Of a stretch of DNA of 64,000 nucleotides, positions 60,754 to 64,000 are shown one piece after another. The stretch's first letter is position 1, and every line of letters begins with the position of its first letter. Made by a program: the position numbers and the translations under genes. The notes under the pieces were generated by a model. The model saw nothing but the letters and a program-made list of their open reading frames with translations, was not told where the DNA came from and did no database searches. Source of the stretch: ZC4RG29 sp035304385 (GTDB lineage Bacteria > Bacteroidota > Bacteroidia > Cytophagales > Cyclobacteriaceae); the NCBI GenBank assembly GCA_035304385.1, contig DATGQD010000041.1, forward strand, positions 1 to 64,000, in the 5' to 3' direction.

Positions 60754-62667
60754 TTGTCGCGTGCCGTAGCCGTACTCTTCCTGGTCGCTTCACTCATTGC
60801 CGTCGTGAGTTGCGAACAGCCCGGCACACAAATCAACGCCTTCGGCGATGACGTCATAATCCAAATCCACGACTTCCAGGATCGACGCACGAGCGACAGC
60901 CTTTATCGTTTTCTTAATCACGAAAACGTTCTTTATCGGGAGAAAGCCGCGTGGGCATTCGCCTCCATTCAGGATACCGCATCGACGGAGCATCTCGGAA
61001 AGCTGCTCCGCGACACCGAGCCTGCAGTGCGTACGGCAGCGGCCTTCGCGCTGGGTCAGACCGGCGGCGTCCATGCCGCAGACTTTCTCCTGCGCGCACT
61101 TCACGAAGAACGCGACAGTGCCACGCTCCAGGTCATACTTGAGGCCATAGGCAAGAGCGCTGATCCGGATGAAATTCCCGCGCCGGACTTTCGCGCTCCG
61201 GGGATTCCCTGGATGTATTATCGCATCGGCTTACGCTTTGAAACACCGCCGCAGCTGAACCATGCTGCTGCCCGGTATCTCGCTCCCGATAGCGACCGTA
61301 TGAGCCGGCTGGGGGCCGCACATTTTTTTGCCCGATCAAAAACGATTACCATCGAAGACGCTCTTCCCGCATTAGTCAACGCGTTGCGGAATGATCCGGA
61401 TCAGGAAGTGCGTATGGCAAGCGCATGGGCGCTGCGGAAGGCCGTTACTGAACTGTCCAAAGATGCGCTGTCATGGGCTGCCCTGAATGACAGCGACTAT
61501 CGCGTGCGGGCAAATGCCGTAAGCGCGCTGGCGTCGTTCCCCCTGAGCGAGACACGTGCCACGCTCATCCGTGCCTGCCAGGATTCCATCCTGCAGGTAA
61601 GCGTTGCTGCTGCAGGTACTCTCGGCCAGGTGGCAACGGAAGGTGACCAGGAAGAACTCGCTGCCGTCGCCCGCAGGGCCACGCACTGGCGCACACAGGC
61701 ACTGCTGTTCCAGGCCGCTAATCTCTCGGGCGACCCGGATTTGAACGCGGAAGTGATGGGCCTGTATCGCACCGCCTCCAACCCTTATCAAAAGGCCGCA
61801 CTGCTGACGGCTTTGAGTGGCCGCGATGTCGTTGACTTCGTCTCGCAAGTATTGTTCACAACTGATATCCCCGCGATCCGCACATCAGCCGCACAGGTGA
61901 TCGTCGGCCTGAATTATGAACTGGCGCAAGACCCGGATGCACAGCGGATGTTTTTCGAGCTGTATAAACGTGGCATCGCATTGAATGATCTTGCCGTAAC
62001 GGGAACATTCACCGATGCGCTGGCTGACGAGACGCTGGGTTTTCGGAGGGTCGTCACCGACCTGTCGTTCCTGTACAAAGCGCGTGACCGGTTCGCGCTT
62101 CCGCGTGACTATGAATCATACGTGCCGTTGGAACGTGCCATCGCGTTTTTTGAAAACCGGGAACCGCAGGCGGTGGACAGGCCCTTCAACAATCCCATCG
62201 ATTGGGACCTTGTGCGGCGAATTCCAGCGCATCAGCGTGCTGTAGTCAGCACTACAAAAGGCGACATCGTGTTCGATTTGCATGTTGATGAAGCGCCGGG
62301 TTCCGTTGCCAATTTTGTCCGCCTGGTTCGCGACGGGTATTACGAACGCAAGACTTTCCACCGGGTCGTGTCTAACTTTGTAGTCCAGGGCGGATGTAAC
62401 CGTGGCGATGGCTGGGGCAGCGCCGACTACTCCATACGGTCGGAATTTTCCGGGCTGCGCTATGTCACCGGCTCGGTGGGGCTTGCCTCAGCCGGCAAGG
62501 ATACCGAAAGCACGCAATGGTTCATTACCCATTCTCCTACTCCACACCTTGACGGTCGCTATACCGTCTTTGGAACCGTATCGGAAGGAATGGATAACGT
62601 CCATCGCCTGGAAGTAGGCGACAGCATTTTACATGTTGCGCTCGAGCCCGCGCTTAACCCAGGTTAA
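60754..62667 (+). CDS. HEAT-repeat lipoprotein with C-terminal cyclophilin domain
   Basis: 637 aa, start TTG right after the TerB-like stop. Signal and lipobox VVSCEQ. Residues ~40-470 are HEAT-like repeats (EKAAWAFASIQDTAS, VRTAAAFALGQTG, VRMASAWALRKA). The last ~150 are cyclophilin-type peptidyl-prolyl isomerase with FHRVVSNFVVQGG and TQWFITHSPTPHLDGRYTVFG; catalytic Arg in FHR present. Probably a periplasmic folding factor with a protein-binding scaffold, the repeats acting as the docking part. Confidence 0.88.
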   Translation: MSRAVAVLFLVASLIAVVSCEQPGTQINAFGDDVIIQIHDFQDRRTSDSLYRFLNHENVLYREKAAWAFASIQDTASTEHLGKLLRDTEPAVRTAAAFALGQTGGVHAADFLLRALHEERDSATLQVILEAIGKSADPDEIPAPDFRAPGIPWMYYRIGLRFETPPQLNHAAARYLAPDSDRMSRLGAAHFFARSKTITIEDALPALVNALRNDPDQEVRMASAWALRKAVTELSKDALSWAALNDSDYRVRANAVSALASFPLSETRATLIRACQDSILQVSVAAAGTLGQVATEGDQEELAAVARRATHWRTQALLFQAANLSGDPDLNAEVMGLYRTASNPYQKAALLTALSGRDVVDFVSQVLFTTDIPAIRTSAAQVIVGLNYELAQDPDAQRMFFELYKRGIALNDLAVTGTFTDALADETLGFRRVVTDLSFLYKARDRFALPRDYESYVPLERAIAFFENREPQAVDRPFNNPIDWDLVRRIPAHQRAVVSTTKGDIVFDLHVDEAPGSVANFVRLVRDGYYERKTFHRVVSNFVVQGGCNRGDGWGSADYSIRSEFSGLRYVTGSVGLASAGKDTESTQWFITHSPTPHLDGRYTVFGTVSEGMDNVHRLEVGDSILHVALEPALNPG

Positions 62668-62728
62668 AGTCTGCGTTTTCGTAGACACTTTGCCCCGTGG
62701 TGGTTAAATTTCGGTCTAATTTTCATCC

Positions 62729-63868
62729 TTGAGCAACGTATTCGAAAATAATCTAAGGATCGGTGTACTGGGAGGAGGGCAGTTGGGACGGATGCTCATT
62801 CAGTCGGCTATCGACTTCAACGTCACGTTGTCCGTACTTGATCCGGATCCGCACGCACCATGCGCCGGACTCTGCGACTTTCATTGCGGCGCCATCACAG
62901 ACTACGACACCGTGATGGCCTTTGGCCAGGCCTGCGACCTGATCACCATTGAAATTGAGAACGTCAATACCGACGCGCTAAGAGCGCTTGTGCGCGCTGG
63001 CAAGATGGTATTTCCCCAGCCCAACATCATCGCACTGATCCAGGACAAGCGCACGCAGAAGGAGTTCTTCCGCAACCGCGGCATACCTACGGCAGACTTT
63101 ATCCTCACCGACAACCGGGAGCAAGTGATGTCAAGCGCTGAATTCCTGCCGGCGGTTCACAAGCTGGGTCGCGCAGGGTATGATGGCCGCGGTGTTCAGG
63201 TCCTCCGCAACCGGGACGACCTTCACAAGAGTTTCGATGCGCCCGGAGTGCTTGAAAAACTCGTCGACTTTACCCGGGAGATCTCAGTGATTGTAGCCCG
63301 CAATCGCGACGGTGAAGCGGTTACTTATCCGCCTGTGGAAATGGTTTTTCATGCCGAGCAAAATCTCGTGGAGTTCTTGTTCTCACCTGCTCGTCTGACG
63401 CCCGAGTTACGCGAAAAAGCGGATCGCATTGCACGACGTGTGGCCCGCGAACTCGACATCGTAGGATTGCTGGCCGTAGAGATGTTCGTCACAGACGAAG
63501 GCAACGTCCTGGTCAATGAAGTCGCGCCCCGTCCCCACAACAGCGGTCATCACACTATTGAAGCCAACGTCACATCACAATACGAACAGCTGCTACGCAC
63601 CCTTCTGAACCTTCCGGCCGGCGACACCACCGAAATAAGCCCCAGCGCTATGGTGAATCTTTTGGGTGAGCCGGGGCATACCGGACCGGCGCGGTACCTG
63701 GGTTTTGACGAGGTGATGGCGTTGCCCGGCGCCCACATCCACCTCTACGGCAAGCGGCTGACAAAGCCTTTCCGCAAGATGGGTCACGTCACTATCGTGG
63801 ATCGTGATGAAGCGCGTTTGTTTGAAAAGGTCAATTTTGTAAGGGAGAAACTTAAAGTCATAGCCTGA
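62729..63868 (+). CDS. purK: N5-carboxyaminoimidazole ribonucleotide synthase
   Basis: 379 aa ATP-grasp enzyme that carboxylates AIR with bicarbonate to N5-CAIR in purine synthesis. GVLGGGQLGRML opens the N-terminal Rossmann part, KLGRAGYDGRGVQV is the ATP loop and NEVAPRPHNSGHHTIE the metal site. The frame starts at TTG 62729 (MSNVF), giving the normal N-terminus. purE follows after 1 nt. Confidence 0.95.
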   Translation: MSNVFENNLRIGVLGGGQLGRMLIQSAIDFNVTLSVLDPDPHAPCAGLCDFHCGAITDYDTVMAFGQACDLITIEIENVNTDALRALVRAGKMVFPQPNIIALIQDKRTQKEFFRNRGIPTADFILTDNREQVMSSAEFLPAVHKLGRAGYDGRGVQVLRNRDDLHKSFDAPGVLEKLVDFTREISVIVARNRDGEAVTYPPVEMVFHAEQNLVEFLFSPARLTPELREKADRIARRVARELDIVGLLAVEMFVTDEGNVLVNEVAPRPHNSGHHTIEANVTSQYEQLLRTLLNLPAGDTTEISPSAMVNLLGEPGHTGPARYLGFDEVMALPGAHIHLYGKRLTKPFRKMGHVTIVDRDEARLFEKVNFVREKLKVIA

Positions 63869-63869
63869 T

Positions 63870-64000
63870 ATGCCCAAACCACAGGTTGGTATTATTATGG
63901 GAAGCCAATCCGATCTTTCCGTGATGCGCGAAGCAGCTGAAGTGCTGACAGAGCTCGGCGTTACATTCGAGCTCACGATAGTGTCCGCCCACCGTACGCC
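63870..64000 (+). CDS. purE: N5-CAIR mutase, 5' part (truncated by window end)
   Basis: Forty-three codons from ATG 63870. MPKPQVGIIMGSQSDLSVM then ELTIVSAHRT show the PurE phosphate-binding and SAHRTP motifs; PurE converts N5-CAIR to CAIR. The stop of purK is 1 nt before, so they form an operon. The rest of the gene lies outside the window. Confidence 0.93.
   Translation, partial: MPKPQVGIIMGSQSDLSVMREAAEVLTELGVTFELTIVSAHRT

Overview
The window reads as one chromosome segment of a Bacteroidota bacterium, most likely in the order Cytophagales. The pointers are gldB (gliding), a fused MurF-alanine racemase, a TonB-dependent receptor with a CarboxypepD_reg-like N-terminus, DUF6702, many SCC-type lipoproteins, mostly weak Shine-Dalgarno sequences, and several intergenic TAnnTTTG boxes, the Bacteroidota -7 promoter element. 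A Chryseolinea-like genus is only a guess. Genes are tightly packed with no gap above 300 bp beyond the left edge. I saw no transposase, phage, CRISPR array or rRNA.

Layout. 1-470: tRNA-Leu(UAA) and tRNA-Gly(GCC) on the minus strand with a terminator between them, next to a microsatellite. 577-3282: two acyl-lipid/acyl-CoA desaturases flanking an ECF-type sigma factor. 3472-9682: mutS, a TraB/GumN protein, a SpoU/TrmH methyltransferase, purM and lgt. 9679-14484: a surface lipoprotein, then two lipoprotein zinc peptidases (M1 LTA4H-like and M2 ACE-like). 14620-21287: a glutaryl-CoA-dehydrogenase-like enzyme, an LEA14-like lipoprotein, polA with a decayed proofreading domain, a membrane protein and a threonine/serine dehydratase. 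21284-28044: tandem M1 peptidases, HupE/UreJ-like, DUF6702 and gldB. 28110-34831: tpiA, prmA and a 1621-residue exported protein of unknown function. 34896-41859: M20 dipeptidase, arylamine N-acetyltransferase, radical SAM protein, ACC-deaminase-like enzyme, TauE/SafE, deoxynucleoside kinase, hydroxypyruvate-isomerase-like protein. 42586-46432: a compact type III polyketide synthase cluster (methyltransferase, PKS, UbiA prenyltransferase, FAD reductase). 46600-55040: degenerate receiver protein, PDZ aspartyl protease, LOG protein with a 37-aa membrane peptide, DUF2911, PD40/OmpA protein, a HisA homologue lacking a catalytic Asp, and a TonB-dependent receptor under a 21-bp palindrome. 55272-64000: murF-alr, feoAB, TerB-like, HEAT-cyclophilin lipoprotein, purK and the start of purE.

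Most genes are housekeeping or envelope functions. The most unusual items are the type III PKS/prenyltransferase cluster, the palindromes overlapping or close to the promoters of the TonB receptor and the M1 lipoprotein, the HisA-like protein without its Asp general base, the PolA without exonuclease residues, the very large unknown exported protein, and repeated zero-gap or overlapping stop codons at convergent gene ends (TTAG, CTAG, TGATCA).
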